Shown here piece by piece: positions 29,844-39,890 of a DNA stretch of 64,000 nt (position 1 is its first letter; each line of letters opens with the position of its first letter). The translations under genes and the position numbers were made by a program. The stretch lies in NCBI RefSeq assembly GCF_009712475.1, contig NZ_VCJO01000007.1:1-64000 (forward strand). Reading direction: 5' to 3'. Source of the DNA: Micromonospora sp. CP22 (GTDB taxonomy: Bacteria > Actinomycetota > Actinomycetes > Mycobacteriales > Micromonosporaceae). Under the pieces are notes generated by a model. That model did not search any database and was not told the DNA's origin. It saw nothing but the letters and a program-made list of their open reading frames with translations.

Positions 29844-32744
29844 TCAGCCGTTGGGGAACAACTTCCCGTAGTCGGCGTAGGCCATGGCGACGTCCGCCTG
29901 GGCCCAGAACCGGTGGTAACGGAACTCGGGCTCCGGCCCACCGTCGAGGTACGCCTGCACCTTCGGCCAGTCCGGGTCGTTCTTGTAGAACGACCGGATG
30001 TCGATGAAGCTCTTGCCGGGGGCGATGACGTCACCGTTGGGCATCTCACCGGTCCAGCCCTGCGGGATGTACAGGCCCTGCCCGGTGGAGGCGTCGTAGA
30101 CGTCGTCGAAGCGCCGGTAGTCGCCACGCTTCTCCACCGTCGAGACACCCTGGGCGTCGCTGTGCTCGTGCAGCGCGTCCAGCAGACCCTTGGCGGTGGC
30201 CTTCGCCTCCTCGTCACCCGACTTCGCCGCGTAGGCGATCAGCGTGCGGGCGTAGGCGGCGGCGACGCCGACGTCCTGGCCCTGGACCGTCACCTCGACG
30301 TGCAGGTTGTTGTTCGGCTGCGGGTTCTCCGGGTCCCAGTTGTTGGGCTGGCCGGTCCACTTCAGGTCCGACGGGATGGACCAGTCCTCACCGAGCTCGG
30401 TGTGCTCGATGGCCCACGGCACCCACTTGTCCAGCAGCGCCTTGGCCTTGGCGTTGCCGGTGACGAGGTACAGCTCGGCGATGCGCTGCATCGACCAGGC
30501 CTGCATGCCGAACCACTGGTTCGACGGCGGGTCGTTGTAGACCGGGTCCTCGTCGTAGAACATGCCGTAGAAGGTGGCCGTGCCGGCCGGCGGCTGGCCG
30601 TAGTGGCCGCCCCAGCTGTTGGTCGCGCCACCGGCGATGCCACCCTCGGCCGACTGGAGCCAGGTGTAGAGCTCCAGCTGCCGGTTGAGGCTGTTGGTCC
30701 AGTCCGCCGCCGCGGTCGGCGAGCGCGGCTTGAGCTCGTCGACGTTGGTCAGCGCCCAGGCCGCGAACGGGTTCTGGTAGCCGAAGTGGCTGTGGCTGGA
30801 GCCGATCCGCCAAGACCAGTTCTGGCTGGTCTCGTACGCGCCACCCCAGGCGTAGTACCAGGAGAGCAGGTAGTGGGCGGACTCGCGGTTGCTACCCGCC
30901 GGGCAGGTGCTGGCCCCGACGCAGTTGCCGATCCGCTTGAAGTACTTGTCGAACAGGGCGTACCGCAGGTAGTCACCCATCTTCGCGGCCTTGGCCACGG
31001 TGGCCGCCACGTCGGCTTCCTTGTTCTGCTCCTTGGCCCAGGTCAGCGCCCAGTACGCGGCCTGCACGGCGCGCGCGTCGGCGTCGGGAGCGTTGGTGTA
31101 CTTCCACTGCTTCGCCGGGGTGCCGGACTCCTTGATGAACAGGTCGAGGTAGCCGTACTGGCCACCGTGGGCGAAGGTGTCGCAGGACGGCTGCGGCACG
31201 GTCTCCCACACCGACTCCTGGGTGCCCCGCTGGAAGGTGTTGATGTACGCGGGGCGGGTGGTGCCGTCACCGCAGCGGCCGTAGCCGTAGACGTTGTCGA
31301 CGTCCAGCAGCCAGTGCATGCCGTAGATGGAACCGGTGTTGTAGGTCGACCGGAGCTCCGACCGCAGCGGGTCCTGGCCGACCGGCACGCTCTCGTCCAG
31401 CTGGGACGGGTACTGGCTGGGCAGGTCGTGCTCGGCGGCGTAGGTGGCGTCACCGGCGGAGCCGGCGGTCGGCTGGTCGGCGTCGGACGGGATGATGTAC
31501 TTCTCCATCACGTTCCACGCGTTGTTGAACGGGGCCCAGTTCTGGGTCACCCGGCCGTAGTAGGCCTCCAGCCACAGCCAGAAGCTGAACGCCTCGGACG
31601 TGGTCTCGTGGCCGTGGTCGGGCGCCTCGACGATGAGCGTCTCGATGGAGTGGTACGGCACGCCCTCGGGGCTGAAGTAGCCCGCGTTCTTGATTTTGTT
31701 GTACTGGGTGAGGAAGCGCTGCACGTACTCGTCGTCACCGCCGGGCACATCGTTGTCGATCTCGGTGACGGTGACCGTCGCCGGGGTGTGGCCGGTGGCC
31801 GAGGCGGTGATGGTGGCGGTGCCGCCGACGGTGTCGGAGTCCTCCGCCGCGTTGACGGTCACCTCGACGCCGGTGTTCCAGTTCGACGTGGTCAGCGTCG
31901 CCGAGGTCGGCGAGACGGTGATGTCGGTGTCGCCGGTGCGGGCCAGGGTCACCGCGACGTTCGAGGTCGGCGCCTGGCTCAGCGTGAGCGTGAACGTCGC
32001 GCTGTCGCCCTCGGGGACGGACAACGCGGCCGGCGTGGCGACCAGTGCCGGCGCGGTGCTGCCGGCGACGGTGAACGACCGCTCGGCGACCGCCGACAGA
32101 CCGCTGTTGTCGAACGCGCGGGCCTGCACGGTGTAGTCACCGGCCGGCAGGCTCTCCAGGGTGTACGCGTACGGCGCGGTGGTGTCGGTGTTGACCAGCA
32201 GGCCGTTGCGGTAGAACTCGACCCGGTCGATGGTGCCGTCGGGGTCGCTGGCGGTGGCCGTCAGCGGCACGGTCGCCGGGGCCGTGAACGGGCCGGCGGG
32301 CACCGACAGGCTGACCGTCGGGGGCTGCTGCGCCGCGCCACCGCAGGTGACGCCGTTGACCGAGAACGAGCTCGGCTTCGCGTTGGTGCCGGAGTAGGAG
32401 CCGTTGAAGCCGATGCTGGTGCTGCCGCCAGCGGGGATGCTGCCGTTCCACGACTCGTTGACGGCGGTGACCTCGTTGCCGCTCTGGCTCCACCGGGCCG
32501 ACCAGCCCTGGGTGACCCGCTGGTCGCCGGGGAAGGCGAACTTCAGGGTCCAGCCGTTGATCGCGTCACCGGTGTTGCGGATGGTGACGTTGGCGGTGAA
32601 GCCGTTGCTCCAGTCGTTCGTCGTATAGTCCACGTCGCAGGCCGGTGCGGCCTGTGCGGCGGCGGCAGGGACGGTCGCCCCACCGAGCGCCAGCGCCGCG
32701 GCGGCGAGCCACGCCAGGCGCCGACGTCTAGCCAGGTTTCTCAT
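29844..32744 (-). CDS. Secreted GH48 cellulase (exo-acting cellobiohydrolase) with CBM2
   Basis: A 966-aa modular enzyme. A Sec signal ([20 protein letters not shown]) is cleaved around residues 32-33. A family-2 cellulose-binding module lies at ~36-134 with terminal Cys36 and Cys134 and surface Trp residues ([15 protein letters not shown]). Next come an Ig-like domain (~142-228), a Calx-beta-like domain (~232-332), and the GH48 catalytic domain (~336-966) with [21 protein letters not shown] holding the conserved acidic residues. GH48 enzymes release cellobiose from chain ends and are central to actinobacterial cellulolysis. The order (CBM2 first, catalytic domain last) is typical of the group. 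Upstream CebR-like sites suggest induction by cellobiose. Confidence 0.93.
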   Translation of the reverse strand: MRNLARRRRLAWLAAAALALGGATVPAAAAQAAPACDVDYTTNDWSNGFTANVTIRNTGDAINGWTLKFAFPGDQRVTQGWSARWSQSGNEVTAVNESWNGSIPAGGSTSIGFNGSYSGTNAKPSSFSVNGVTCGGAAQQPPTVSLSVPAGPFTAPATVPLTATASDPDGTIDRVEFYRNGLLVNTDTTAPYAYTLESLPAGDYTVQARAFDNSGLSAVAERSFTVAGSTAPALVATPAALSVPEGDSATFTLTLSQAPTSNVAVTLARTGDTDITVSPTSATLTTSNWNTGVEVTVNAAEDSDTVGGTATITASATGHTPATVTVTEIDNDVPGGDDEYVQRFLTQYNKIKNAGYFSPEGVPYHSIETLIVEAPDHGHETTSEAFSFWLWLEAYYGRVTQNWAPFNNAWNVMEKYIIPSDADQPTAGSAGDATYAAEHDLPSQYPSQLDESVPVGQDPLRSELRSTYNTGSIYGMHWLLDVDNVYGYGRCGDGTTRPAYINTFQRGTQESVWETVPQPSCDTFAHGGQYGYLDLFIKESGTPAKQWKYTNAPDADARAVQAAYWALTWAKEQNKEADVAATVAKAAKMGDYLRYALFDKYFKRIGNCVGASTCPAGSNRESAHYLLSWYYAWGGAYETSQNWSWRIGSSHSHFGYQNPFAAWALTNVDELKPRSPTAAADWTNSLNRQLELYTWLQSAEGGIAGGATNSWGGHYGQPPAGTATFYGMFYDEDPVYNDPPSNQWFGMQAWSMQRIAELYLVTGNAKAKALLDKWVPWAIEHTELGEDWSIPSDLKWTGQPNNWDPENPQPNNNLHVEVTVQGQDVGVAAAYARTLIAYAAKSGDEEAKATAKGLLDALHEHSDAQGVSTVEKRGDYRRFDDVYDASTGQGLYIPQGWTGEMPNGDVIAPGKSFIDIRSFYKNDPDWPKVQAYLDGGPEPEFRYHRFWAQADVAMAYADYGKLFPNG

Positions 32745-32996
32745 CTGCGCGGTGTCTCCTCGGACCAGGCCGGTGGCGGTGGCGCCCCGGCGGTGACGCC
32801 TTGGACAACGTGTCCGACTAAGGCGTCAGTGGACGGTGGTCGCTGCGGCCCGGGTGGGCCGACACACGGCGGGGATGCCGTCCTGGACGGCTACTTCCCG
32901 CTGCTGGCAGGGACGCCGTACCGGACGAGCCGGAAGCCCTCGGCGACCCGCGCTCACGCGTACCTTGGCTCCGCGCGGTCGATCGACAGTGTGCCA

Positions 32997-33010
32997 TGGA
33001 AGCGCTCCCA
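32997..33010. promoter_or_regulatory. CebR-like operator (GH48 side)
   Basis: TGGAAGCGCTCCCA matches 13 of 14 positions of the CebR palindrome TGGGAGCGCTCCCA known from Streptomyces and Thermobifida cellulase genes. It lies ~250 bp upstream of the GH48 start. Confidence 0.8.
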
Positions 33011-33066
33011 ATGCCAGCACGGGGACTTCCGGAAACACCGACTTGTTTCGATCTCATTTTGGGGGT

Positions 33067-33094
33067 TTCACAAAGCCGTGACGGGCGTTACAGT
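33067..33094 (+). promoter_or_regulatory. Plus-strand promoter-like pair before the second CebR site
   Basis: TTCACA at 33067-33072 and TACAGT at 33089-33094 are separated by 16 bases. Start would be near 33101, and the operator at 33109 lies just inside the predicted transcript. Confidence 0.4.
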
Positions 33095-33108
33095 CGCAGC
33101 AACGTCGA

Positions 33109-33122
33109 TGGGAGCGCTTCCA
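33109..33122. promoter_or_regulatory. CebR-like operator (middle)
   Basis: TGGGAGCGCTTCCA matches 13 of 14 positions of the CebR palindrome. Confidence 0.8.
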
Positions 33123-33333
33123 TCGACAGAGTTCCACCCGGAATATCACCCGGTGCTGTGCCCACGGCTCCGGGGAACAGACCACAGGCCGACGGCGGGC
33201 CAGCCCGGACACCGCCGTCAGCCGTAACCCACCACAGTGGAGGGAGGTGGATCCTCAGCCACTCGCGTGGCCCGGCTCCCGCGCGACACGCACAACTGGG
33301 ACGCCAAATCCGACGTGCGTGTACCGCAACACG

Positions 33334-33366
33334 GTGGGGACGGGGGTTGCCCTCCCCCGTCCCCAC
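33334..33366. terminator. Orphan strong hairpin in the cellulase intergenic region
   Basis: A perfect 13-bp stem GTGGGGACGGGGG with its complement, loop TTGCCCT. No annotated gene ends nearby, so it may end an unannotated transcript. Confidence 0.6.
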
Positions 33367-33661
33367 ACTAAACCCCCGTTCACGATGGGAAAAGAGGCCG
33401 ACGGGTCAGACGCGCACCACCCGCGCGCCCCCGCACGGCAGTCGACCGCCCGCCGACCGCCATCCGCGACGCCCCGCCGACCGCCCGGGCGCGCACCGCC
33501 GGTCCGCCTGCGGTACTCGGCGCACCCGGTTCCGTTCGCACCAGCTGCCCGACCGGGACAGCGCCCTTTCCACCCACTCCCACTCCGCCCCCCGACGCCG
33601 TCCGCCGCTACCCCTCGCGACGACTCGGTCACAGCGGAACCGCCTACCCTCTACCCTTGAT

Positions 33662-33675
33662 TGGGAGCGCTCCCG
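33662..33675. promoter_or_regulatory. CebR-like operator (GH1 side)
   Basis: TGGGAGCGCTCCCG matches 13 of 14 positions of the CebR palindrome. A TACCCT hexamer lies immediately upstream, so binding would block transcription of the beta-glucosidase gene that starts at 33711. Confidence 0.82.
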
Positions 33676-33710
33676 GGCTCAGGCGGTCATCCCTTCCATG
33701 AGGAGAACCC

Positions 33711-35204
33711 ATGTCGATACTCACCAGGCGGCACCTGCTGCGCCGTGCGGCGCTCTCGGCCACCGCCGCCACCCCGGTCAGTGCTGTCCTCGGCGTCAGC
33801 GCCGCGGCCACCACGGCCACCGGACTCGCGGCCTGCCAGCCCGGCGACTCGGCCGCTGACCCGGCCACCGCGACGAGCCCGGACATCCGACGGTCCTTCC
33901 CGCCCGACTTCGGTTGGGGCGCCGCGACCTCCGCGTACCAGATCGAGGGCGCGGCCAAGGAGGACGGCCGGGGCGAATCGATCTGGGACTCGTTCAGCCG
34001 TACCCCCGGACGCACCCGCAACGGCGACACCGGCGACGTGGCCGCCGACCACTACCAACGCTATGCCGAAGACCTCGATCTGATGCGCGACCTGGGGCTG
34101 CGCAGCTACCGGTTCTCCATCTCCTGGCCGCGCATCCAGCCCGACGGAACCGGCGCCGCCAACCAACGCGGCCTCGACTTCTATCGCCGTCTCGTCGACG
34201 GCCTGCACGAACGCGGGATCGCCCCGATGGCCACGCTGTTCCACTGGGACCTGCCGCAGAGCCTCCAGGACACCGGCGGCTGGGAGTCCCGCGACGTCGC
34301 CTACCGGTTCGCCGACTACGCCGCCATCGTCTTCGACGCCCTCGGCGAGCGCGTGCCGGTCTGGCTGACCATCAACGAGCCGAAGACCGTGGTGCAGAAC
34401 GGCTACCTCTCCGGTCACCACGCTCCCGGCCGGCAGGACCCCGACGCGGCGTACCTGGTCGCCCACCACCTCCAGCTCGCCCACGGCCTCGCCGTGGGCG
34501 CCCTGCGCGCCACCGGCAGCAACAGTCGCATCGGCCCCGCCTTCAACCTGCACCCCTGCTACCCCGCCGACGACTCCACCGAGGCCGCCGAGGCCACCCG
34601 CCTCTACGACGGTTACGAGAACCGGCTCTACCTCGACTCCGCGCTGACCGGCAGCTACCCGGAGGACGTCCTGGCCGACCTCGGGCCGAACAGTCGCATG
34701 GTCCGCGGCATCCGCGACGGCGACCTGGAGATCATCTCCAGCCCGATCGACCTGCTCGCCGTGCAGTACTACACCCCGATCTACGTCACCGCCTCCGGCG
34801 GCATGGCGCGCCGCTGGCCCACCTCCGAGGCGCAGTGGCAGCAGATCTACCCGGACGGCATGTACGACATCCTGACCCGGGTCACCCGCGACTACGGGCA
34901 GATCCCGCTCACCGTCACCGAGAACGGTCTACCCACCCCCGACGTGCTCAGCGCCGAAGGCACCGTGGAGGACCACGGGCGGATCACTTTCCTGCGAGAC
35001 CACCTGGCCGCCGCCCACCAGGCCATCGCCGATGGCGTGCCGCTGGAGAGCTTCCACGTCTGGTCCCTGCTCGACAACTTCGAGTGGGCCGAGGGCTACG
35101 AGCAGCGGTGGGGGTTGATCTACGTCGACTACCCCACCCAGCGTCGGGTGTTCAAGCGCAGCGCCCACTGGTACCGCCAGGTCATCGCGGACAACGCGAT
35201 CTGA
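33711..35204 (+). CDS. GH1 beta-glucosidase, Tat-exported lipoprotein
   Basis: A 497-aa family-1 glycosidase. The acid/base Glu is E223 in LTINEPK and the nucleophile is E404 in TVTENGLP. The N-terminus is unusual for GH1: a twin-Arg stretch (LTRRHLLRRAALSA) followed by a lipobox GLAAC with Cys42, then a Ser/Thr/Ala linker before the barrel begins at ~F63. This predicts Tat export and lipid anchoring outside the membrane, where it would split cellobiose at the cell surface. Related BglC enzymes are cytoplasmic. ATG 33711 follows GAGGAG. A CebR-like site 36 bases upstream suggests co-regulation with the GH48 gene. Confidence 0.9.
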   Translation: MSILTRRHLLRRAALSATAATPVSAVLGVSAAATTATGLAACQPGDSAADPATATSPDIRRSFPPDFGWGAATSAYQIEGAAKEDGRGESIWDSFSRTPGRTRNGDTGDVAADHYQRYAEDLDLMRDLGLRSYRFSISWPRIQPDGTGAANQRGLDFYRRLVDGLHERGIAPMATLFHWDLPQSLQDTGGWESRDVAYRFADYAAIVFDALGERVPVWLTINEPKTVVQNGYLSGHHAPGRQDPDAAYLVAHHLQLAHGLAVGALRATGSNSRIGPAFNLHPCYPADDSTEAAEATRLYDGYENRLYLDSALTGSYPEDVLADLGPNSRMVRGIRDGDLEIISSPIDLLAVQYYTPIYVTASGGMARRWPTSEAQWQQIYPDGMYDILTRVTRDYGQIPLTVTENGLPTPDVLSAEGTVEDHGRITFLRDHLAAAHQAIADGVPLESFHVWSLLDNFEWAEGYEQRWGLIYVDYPTQRRVFKRSAHWYRQVIADNAI

Positions 35205-35210
35205 CCGACA

Positions 35211-35246
35211 CCTCGGCGGCGGCCCCGAACCGGGCCGCCGCCGAGG
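35211..35246. terminator. Bidirectional hairpin terminator
   Basis: A perfect 15-bp GC-rich stem (CCTCGGCGGCGGCCC and its complement) with the 6-base loop CGAACC, between the convergent GH1 and roadblock genes. Confidence 0.85.
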
Positions 35247-35285
35247 CACGTACGATCCCCGAATGCGTGCGGTGACCCGGGCGGC

Positions 35286-35708
35286 TCAGCGGGGCAGCGC
35301 CTGCTGCAACTCGGCGCGCAGGGCAGGGGTCAGCATCTCCCCCGCCTGCTTGGCCAGCCGGGCCATCTCGTAGCCCACCACACCGATGTCGGCGTCCGCC
35401 GCCGCCAGGGTCGCCAGGATCGAGCCGTCGCGTACCTGCATAACCAGGAAGTAGCCGCGCCCCATCTCGACCACGGTCTGCTTGACCACGTCCCCGTCGA
35501 ACATCTGGGCGGCACCGGCGGTGATGCTCATCAGCCCCGAGGTCACCGCGGCGAGCTTGTCGGCGTGATCCCGGGGCAGATGGTCGGATATCGCGACCAG
35601 CAGCCCGTCGGAGGAGACCACCACCGCGTGCGCCACCCCGGGCACCCGCTCCGCGAACGCGCTGACCAGCCAGCTCAGGTCCCGAGCCTCCTGCGACAAC
35701 GTGGTCAC
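35286..35708 (-). CDS. Roadblock/LC7 domain protein (CvnB-like)
   Basis: A 140-aa protein of the roadblock/LC7 family: [49 protein letters not shown] is characteristic of MglB/CvnB proteins, which partner small GTPases and sensor kinases. GTG 35708 overlaps the stop of the upstream sensor kinase (GTGA). In Streptomyces conservons, CvnB is followed by CvnC (DUF742) and CvnD (GTPase); neither follows here, as the next gene is the convergent beta-glucosidase. Confidence 0.9.
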   Translation of the reverse strand: MTTLSQEARDLSWLVSAFAERVPGVAHAVVVSSDGLLVAISDHLPRDHADKLAAVTSGLMSITAGAAQMFDGDVVKQTVVEMGRGYFLVMQVRDGSILATLAAADADIGVVGYEMARLAKQAGEMLTPALRAELQQALPR

Positions 35709-38182
35709 TTCCGTCCTCCTTCGCTCCACGCCCCGAACGGTGGCACGGGAAACTCGGTGGTCTCCTCGGCCTCGGCCCGCCGCACACCGCTGTACAACTT
35801 GGACAACATCCCGCCGACGGCTTCCGGATCCGGATCGTTACGGGCGGCCGGCTGCTGCCCCGGGCGGGCCGGCTGGGTCACCGCGCTGAGCTGCGCCATG
35901 GGCACCCGCATCGGCAGTCCCCGCTCGTTCGTCCCGGCGGTCACCGGCACGGCAGGTGGTGCCGGTGCCCCGGCACCTACCGCGGCCACCCCGGACGAGG
36001 GCCCCTCCCGCGACCACCAGCCGCCACCGCCGGTCACCGGGGCCGCCGGGGCGAGCACGTCCTCGGCGCGTACCGGCACCGGCTGGGCCTGGCGGGGCAC
36101 GGTGGTGGGGCGTCGCCCGGCCACCGGCAGGTCCGCCGGCCCCGGATTGGCCGGAGCGATCGACCGAGGCGCCACGGCGGGCAGTCCCCGTGGCGACGGC
36201 TCGGGGTCCAGGCTCGGCGGCGGTGCCGGGGCGAGCAGCGGATGGGGCAGCCGCACCCGGGCCACCAGGCCACCGACGCCACCGTGCAACCGCACCTCGA
36301 TGCCGTGCCGCGCGGCGAGGTGGCTGACCACGAACAGACCCATCCGCTCGACCGCCGCCACGTCCGCGGCCGGCGGTTCGGCCAGCACCGCGTTCGCCTC
36401 GGCCAGCGCCGTCGGGCTCATGCCGAGGCCCTGGTCGGCGATCTCGATCACCGCTCCGGCCCCCTCCGCCCGGGCCATCACCTGCACGACGGTGTCCGGC
36501 CGGGAGAAGGTGGTCGCGTTCTCCAGCAGCTCGGCCAGCAGGTGCACCAGCTCACCCACCGCGTGCCCGACCACGTGCAGGTCCGCCACCGCCTCGTGCC
36601 GCACCCGCTGGTACTGCTCGATCTCGGCACTGGCCGCCAGCAGCACCGCGCTCAACCCGATCGGCCGGTTCCACCGGCGGGTCGACTCCGTACCCGCCAG
36701 CACCAGCAGGCTCTCGTCGTTACGGCGCATCCGGGCGGCCAGGTGATCCAGCTTGAACAGGTTCTCCAGCTGCTCGGGGTCGCCTTCCTCGCGTTCCAGG
36801 TCGTCGAGCAGCTCCAACTGCCGCTCCACCAGGACCTGGCTCCGTCGAGCGAGGTTGACGAACATGGCGTTGACGTTGCGGCGCATGTTCGCCTGCTCGA
36901 CCGCCACCCCGACCGCGCTGCGGTGCACCGCGACGAACGCCTCGGCCAGCTCACCGACTTCGTCGAGGGAACGCACCACCGCCGGCGCGACCTCGATCTG
37001 TGGCACGCCCCCGGAGACCGACCGCAGCCGGGCCAACGCCTCGGGCAGCTCGATCTGCGCGATCCGCAGCGCCTGCGAACGCAGCAACCGGATCGACCGG
37101 GCCAGCGACCGACCGATCAGCACCGAGATCAGCACCGCCGTCAACAGGACCGTGATGATGACGCCGACGACCAGCAGCGTCTCCCGCAGCTGGGCCTCGC
37201 TCGCCTCGTCCGCCTGGCGTGCCGAGCTCGCCAACAGCTCCGACTCGAAACGCTGCAACAGTTCGTGCCGGGTCTCGCTGGCGGTCCACCACTGTTCCGC
37301 GTCCAGCACCGCGAACGTACCCGGTGACAGCGCCTGCTCCTCCAGCCGGGCGGCTTCGGCGAACGCCGGATCGAGGCTCATCTCGTCGAAGCGGGCCGAC
37401 TGCGCGTTCGTCGCGGCGATCCGGAACACGCCGAGGGCGGCCAGCTGTCGCGCCCGCAGCTCGGGCAGCTCGGTCTCGTCGCCGGTCTCGTAGCTGCCGA
37501 CCCGGGCCGCCGAGTACAACTCCGCCCGCAGCCGCGAGGAGAGGTCCTTCGCTCGGGCGAACTGCACGTAACGCTGCACCGCGTCGGCCAGCTCCGGCCG
37601 GTCGGCGCCCGGCGTCGGGTGGGCGAGCAGGTTCAGCAGCGCGTCGATCGCGCGGTGGTAGCTGCCGATGATGGTCTCGTCGCTGAGCACCACCGTGCTC
37701 AGCGTGTCGCGGATGTATCCGACCTGTTCGTACGCCCGCGAGGCCACCACGTAGACGTCCCGCCAGACGCCATCCGCGTCGGCCAGCGGTTCGGCCGCCG
37801 CGCGTAGCTCCGCCGCCGCCTGGTCGGCGGCGTCGCGGTAGGGCTGCAACACGGCCAACCGCTTCTCGCTCGCCTCCTCGTCGACCGCGTCGCGCAGGGC
37901 GGGCAGCTCACCGGCGGTACGGTCGCGCTCGATCTGCAATCGGTGGGTCAGCGCGGCGATCTCCCGGCCGATGCCGACCTGGGCGGCGAAGTCACTCAGA
38001 GTGCTGGCCCGGGTGACCAGGCTCTGGGTCTGCACCCCCGCCAGGACCAGGAAGGCGACCGACGGGATGACCAGTACCGTGGCCAGCTTGGTGCGCATCC
38101 GCCAGTCCTGCAGGCGCAGGGGGGAGCGACGTCGGTGGGGTACCACTCGGACGTCGAACCGGCGACGGCGATGCTGCGACAC
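35705..38182 (-). CDS. CvnA-like sensor histidine kinase with NIT domain
   Basis: About 825 aa from GTG 38182. After a basic N-terminus come TM1 ([16 protein letters not shown]), a long extracellular nitrate/nitrite-sensing-type (NIT) helical domain (~50-350), TM2 ([22 protein letters not shown]), HAMP, and a dimerisation and ATPase part with N-box [10 protein letters not shown] and G-box IADQGLGMS. The C-terminal ~190 residues are Pro-rich and disordered. It is coupled to the roadblock gene by a four-base overlap. Conservon kinases of this type signal to an associated GTPase rather than a response regulator. The start is uncertain by up to 28 codons. Confidence 0.85.
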   Translation of the reverse strand: MSQHRRRRFDVRVVPHRRRSPLRLQDWRMRTKLATVLVIPSVAFLVLAGVQTQSLVTRASTLSDFAAQVGIGREIAALTHRLQIERDRTAGELPALRDAVDEEASEKRLAVLQPYRDAADQAAAELRAAAEPLADADGVWRDVYVVASRAYEQVGYIRDTLSTVVLSDETIIGSYHRAIDALLNLLAHPTPGADRPELADAVQRYVQFARAKDLSSRLRAELYSAARVGSYETGDETELPELRARQLAALGVFRIAATNAQSARFDEMSLDPAFAEAARLEEQALSPGTFAVLDAEQWWTASETRHELLQRFESELLASSARQADEASEAQLRETLLVVGVIITVLLTAVLISVLIGRSLARSIRLLRSQALRIAQIELPEALARLRSVSGGVPQIEVAPAVVRSLDEVGELAEAFVAVHRSAVGVAVEQANMRRNVNAMFVNLARRSQVLVERQLELLDDLEREEGDPEQLENLFKLDHLAARMRRNDESLLVLAGTESTRRWNRPIGLSAVLLAASAEIEQYQRVRHEAVADLHVVGHAVGELVHLLAELLENATTFSRPDTVVQVMARAEGAGAVIEIADQGLGMSPTALAEANAVLAEPPAADVAAVERMGLFVVSHLAARHGIEVRLHGGVGGLVARVRLPHPLLAPAPPPSLDPEPSPRGLPAVAPRSIAPANPGPADLPVAGRRPTTVPRQAQPVPVRAEDVLAPAAPVTGGGGWWSREGPSSGVAAVGAGAPAPPAVPVTAGTNERGLPMRVPMAQLSAVTQPARPGQQPAARNDPDPEAVGGMLSKLYSGVRRAEAEETTEFPVPPFGAWSEGGRK

Positions 38183-38335
38183 CCCGTGCGTCTGCTCCGG
38201 TCCTACACCCACCCGCTCCTCCTCCCCCACGCGTCCGCCGCGGTCCGGGGAGCGCCGTCCATCCAACCAGGCCCGAGAGCAGTGTCAACGCTAGCCCTTA
38301 AGAATGGTTCAGGAAGGATACTGCTGGTCGCCAGC

Positions 38336-39718
38336 CTATGCCGAGGGTGCCGACTCTTGATCATCCGTCCGGCCGATGTCGGCCACCACCACAGCATCGG
38401 CGATCCGCCCCGTCGCCACCAGCGCCGCACCGGTGGCCCCGATCTCCGGGTGCCGCCCGAAGCCGACCGTCCGGGGCGCCAGCACCGCCGCGAACGCCTG
38501 CCGCCACCAGGTCGACGCGGCCATCGCACCGCCGCCGAGGACCACCTCCACCGGCCGACCCACCGTGGACTCCAGCACCACCAGGTCGCCGACGACCTGC
38601 TCACACACCCCGTACATGAGCCCGGCCAGCATCTCCACGGCGGTGGTGCCGAAGCCCAGCCCGCACAGCATCCCCAGCCCGGCCGGTTGGCGACTCGGCG
38701 GACGGTCACCGCCGAAGCGGATGTTGGCCGGCCGACCGCCGTCCGGCGGCAGCAGCGCCAACGCCTGCTCCAGCGCCTTGCCGGTCGGCAGCCGCAACTC
38801 CCGGTTGGCCCAGGCGAACAGGTTCCCACCGGAGGAGTACGCCGCCCCGGTCACCACATGGTCGTGGTCGACACGGTAGCGCCACAGCCGGTGCGGCAGT
38901 GCGGACGACTCGGTGTGCGCCGGCATCCGCTGCAACAACCGCACCGCCGAGGAGGTGCCCACGGTCACCGCCGCCCGGCTGGGGTCCACACAGCCGGAGC
39001 CGACGTTGGAGGCCGCGCCGTCACCGATCGGCGGCGCCCACCGGACCCGGGCCAGGGCCGGCCACCGCCGGGCGTACTCGGCGCACAGCGCTCCGGACCA
39101 GTCGCGGGTGACCAGCTCGGGCAGGTCCGAGCCGTCGCTGCCGGCCAGGGCGCAGGCCTCCGGATCCCAGTCCAGGGTGTGCAGGTCCAGCAGGCCGGTG
39201 CCGGAAGCCTGGGAGATCGACATCGGCGCTTCGGTGAGCAGCCGACCGAGCACGTACTCGACCAGGCCGACGAAACGCGTCACCCGGGCGTCGGTACGCT
39301 CCCGCAACCAGGGCAACCGCATCGACCAGTAACAGCGGTGCCACCAGGTGCCGGTGCGCTGGTGGAAGGCTTCCGGGTCGGCCGGGCCGACCGCCGTGGG
39401 CGACGGCTCGGGTCGGGTGTCCAACCAGGTCAGGACCGGCCCGAGCGGCTCACCGTCGGTGTCCAACGGCACCACCGAGTGCCACTGGCCGCTGATCGCC
39501 ACCAGCTCGACGCCGTCCAGGCAGCCCCGTTCGTGCAACTCGTCCAGACACTCGACCAGACAGGCCAGGTAGTGGCGGGCGTCGAGGGTGCCGGCGCCCT
39601 CGTCGTCGACGGTGAGCACCACGCGGCGACGCGCCAACGCCCCCGGCAGTGGTCGGGCGTCACCCAGCACGAGCCCACGCACCGACGAGGTGCCCAGGTC
39701 CAGCGCGAGAATCTTCAT
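38336..39718 (-). CDS. FGGY-family carbohydrate kinase
   Basis: A 460-aa kinase with the N-terminal phosphate-1 motif LALDLGTSSVRGLVLG, SGQWHS near residue 77, IGDGAASNVGSGC, TVGTSSAVR, and the C-terminal VVLGGGAMAASTWWRQ adenosine motif, as in gluconate and xylulose kinases. It phosphorylates a sugar or sugar acid in the cytoplasm. Gluconate is a fair guess from the similarity pattern but is not proven. It starts at ATG 39718 and has no co-directional neighbour, so it is probably a single-gene unit. Confidence 0.85.
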   Translation of the reverse strand: MKILALDLGTSSVRGLVLGDARPLPGALARRRVVLTVDDEGAGTLDARHYLACLVECLDELHERGCLDGVELVAISGQWHSVVPLDTDGEPLGPVLTWLDTRPEPSPTAVGPADPEAFHQRTGTWWHRCYWSMRLPWLRERTDARVTRFVGLVEYVLGRLLTEAPMSISQASGTGLLDLHTLDWDPEACALAGSDGSDLPELVTRDWSGALCAEYARRWPALARVRWAPPIGDGAASNVGSGCVDPSRAAVTVGTSSAVRLLQRMPAHTESSALPHRLWRYRVDHDHVVTGAAYSSGGNLFAWANRELRLPTGKALEQALALLPPDGGRPANIRFGGDRPPSRQPAGLGMLCGLGFGTTAVEMLAGLMYGVCEQVVGDLVVLESTVGRPVEVVLGGGAMAASTWWRQAFAAVLAPRTVGFGRHPEIGATGAALVATGRIADAVVVADIGRTDDQESAPSA

Positions 39719-39784
39719 CGCGGGTCAACGTACCCGGCGATCGTGACGCCGGAACGTCACCGCGCACCGGGTCCGCCGATCGGC

Positions 39785-39813
39785 TTCCCCACCGACCGAC
39801 CGACGCGTAGAGT
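39785..39813 (+). promoter_or_regulatory. Promoter of the trp leader transcript
   Basis: TAGAGT at 39808-39813 lies 6 bases before the leader ATG, with TTCCCC 17 bases upstream. The spacing predicts transcription start at or next to the A of the ATG, a leaderless leader peptide. Confidence 0.5.
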
Positions 39814-39819
39814 GTTCGC

Positions 39820-39879
39820 ATGCTCGCGCACGTGACCTTCTGGTGGCACGCCTACCCGGCGGCCCTCCCCCGCGCGTAG
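39820..39879 (+). CDS. trpL: trp operon leader peptide
   Basis: The 19-codon frame MLAHVTFWWHAYPAALPRA holds two adjacent Trp codons and is followed by alternative RNA hairpins and an anthranilate synthase gene. This is the standard layout of actinomycete trp attenuators. It has no ribosome binding site and probably starts at the mRNA 5' end. Ribosome stalling at the Trp pair when tryptophan is scarce would favour the antiterminator. Confidence 0.88.
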   Translation: MLAHVTFWWHAYPAALPRA

Positions 39880-39890
39880 CTTCATCCCAC

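Larger units (their letters stand above)
32745..33710. other. Regulatory intergenic region between GH48 and GH1 genes
   Basis: Nearly 1 kb without a convincing gene. It holds two CebR-like 14-mers (32997, 33109), a plus-strand promoter-like pair near 33067-33094, an orphan hairpin at 33334-33366 and a third 14-mer at 33662. A 39-codon frame starting at ATG 33108 inside the second operator ends at 33227 but has no ribosome binding site or protein character. Confidence 0.6.

Noticed and set aside
29757..33227. Very long open frame (over 1100 codons) on the plus strand opposite the GH48 gene
   Set aside because: It is the antisense shadow of a GC-rich gene: Val/Arg/Gly/Leu-rich, without domains, while the minus strand encodes a complete cellulase.
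33108..33227. 39-codon frame inside the cellulase intergenic region
   Set aside because: Its ATG lies within the CebR-like operator, there is no ribosome binding site and the sequence is not protein-like; kept only as part of a possible noncoding transcript.
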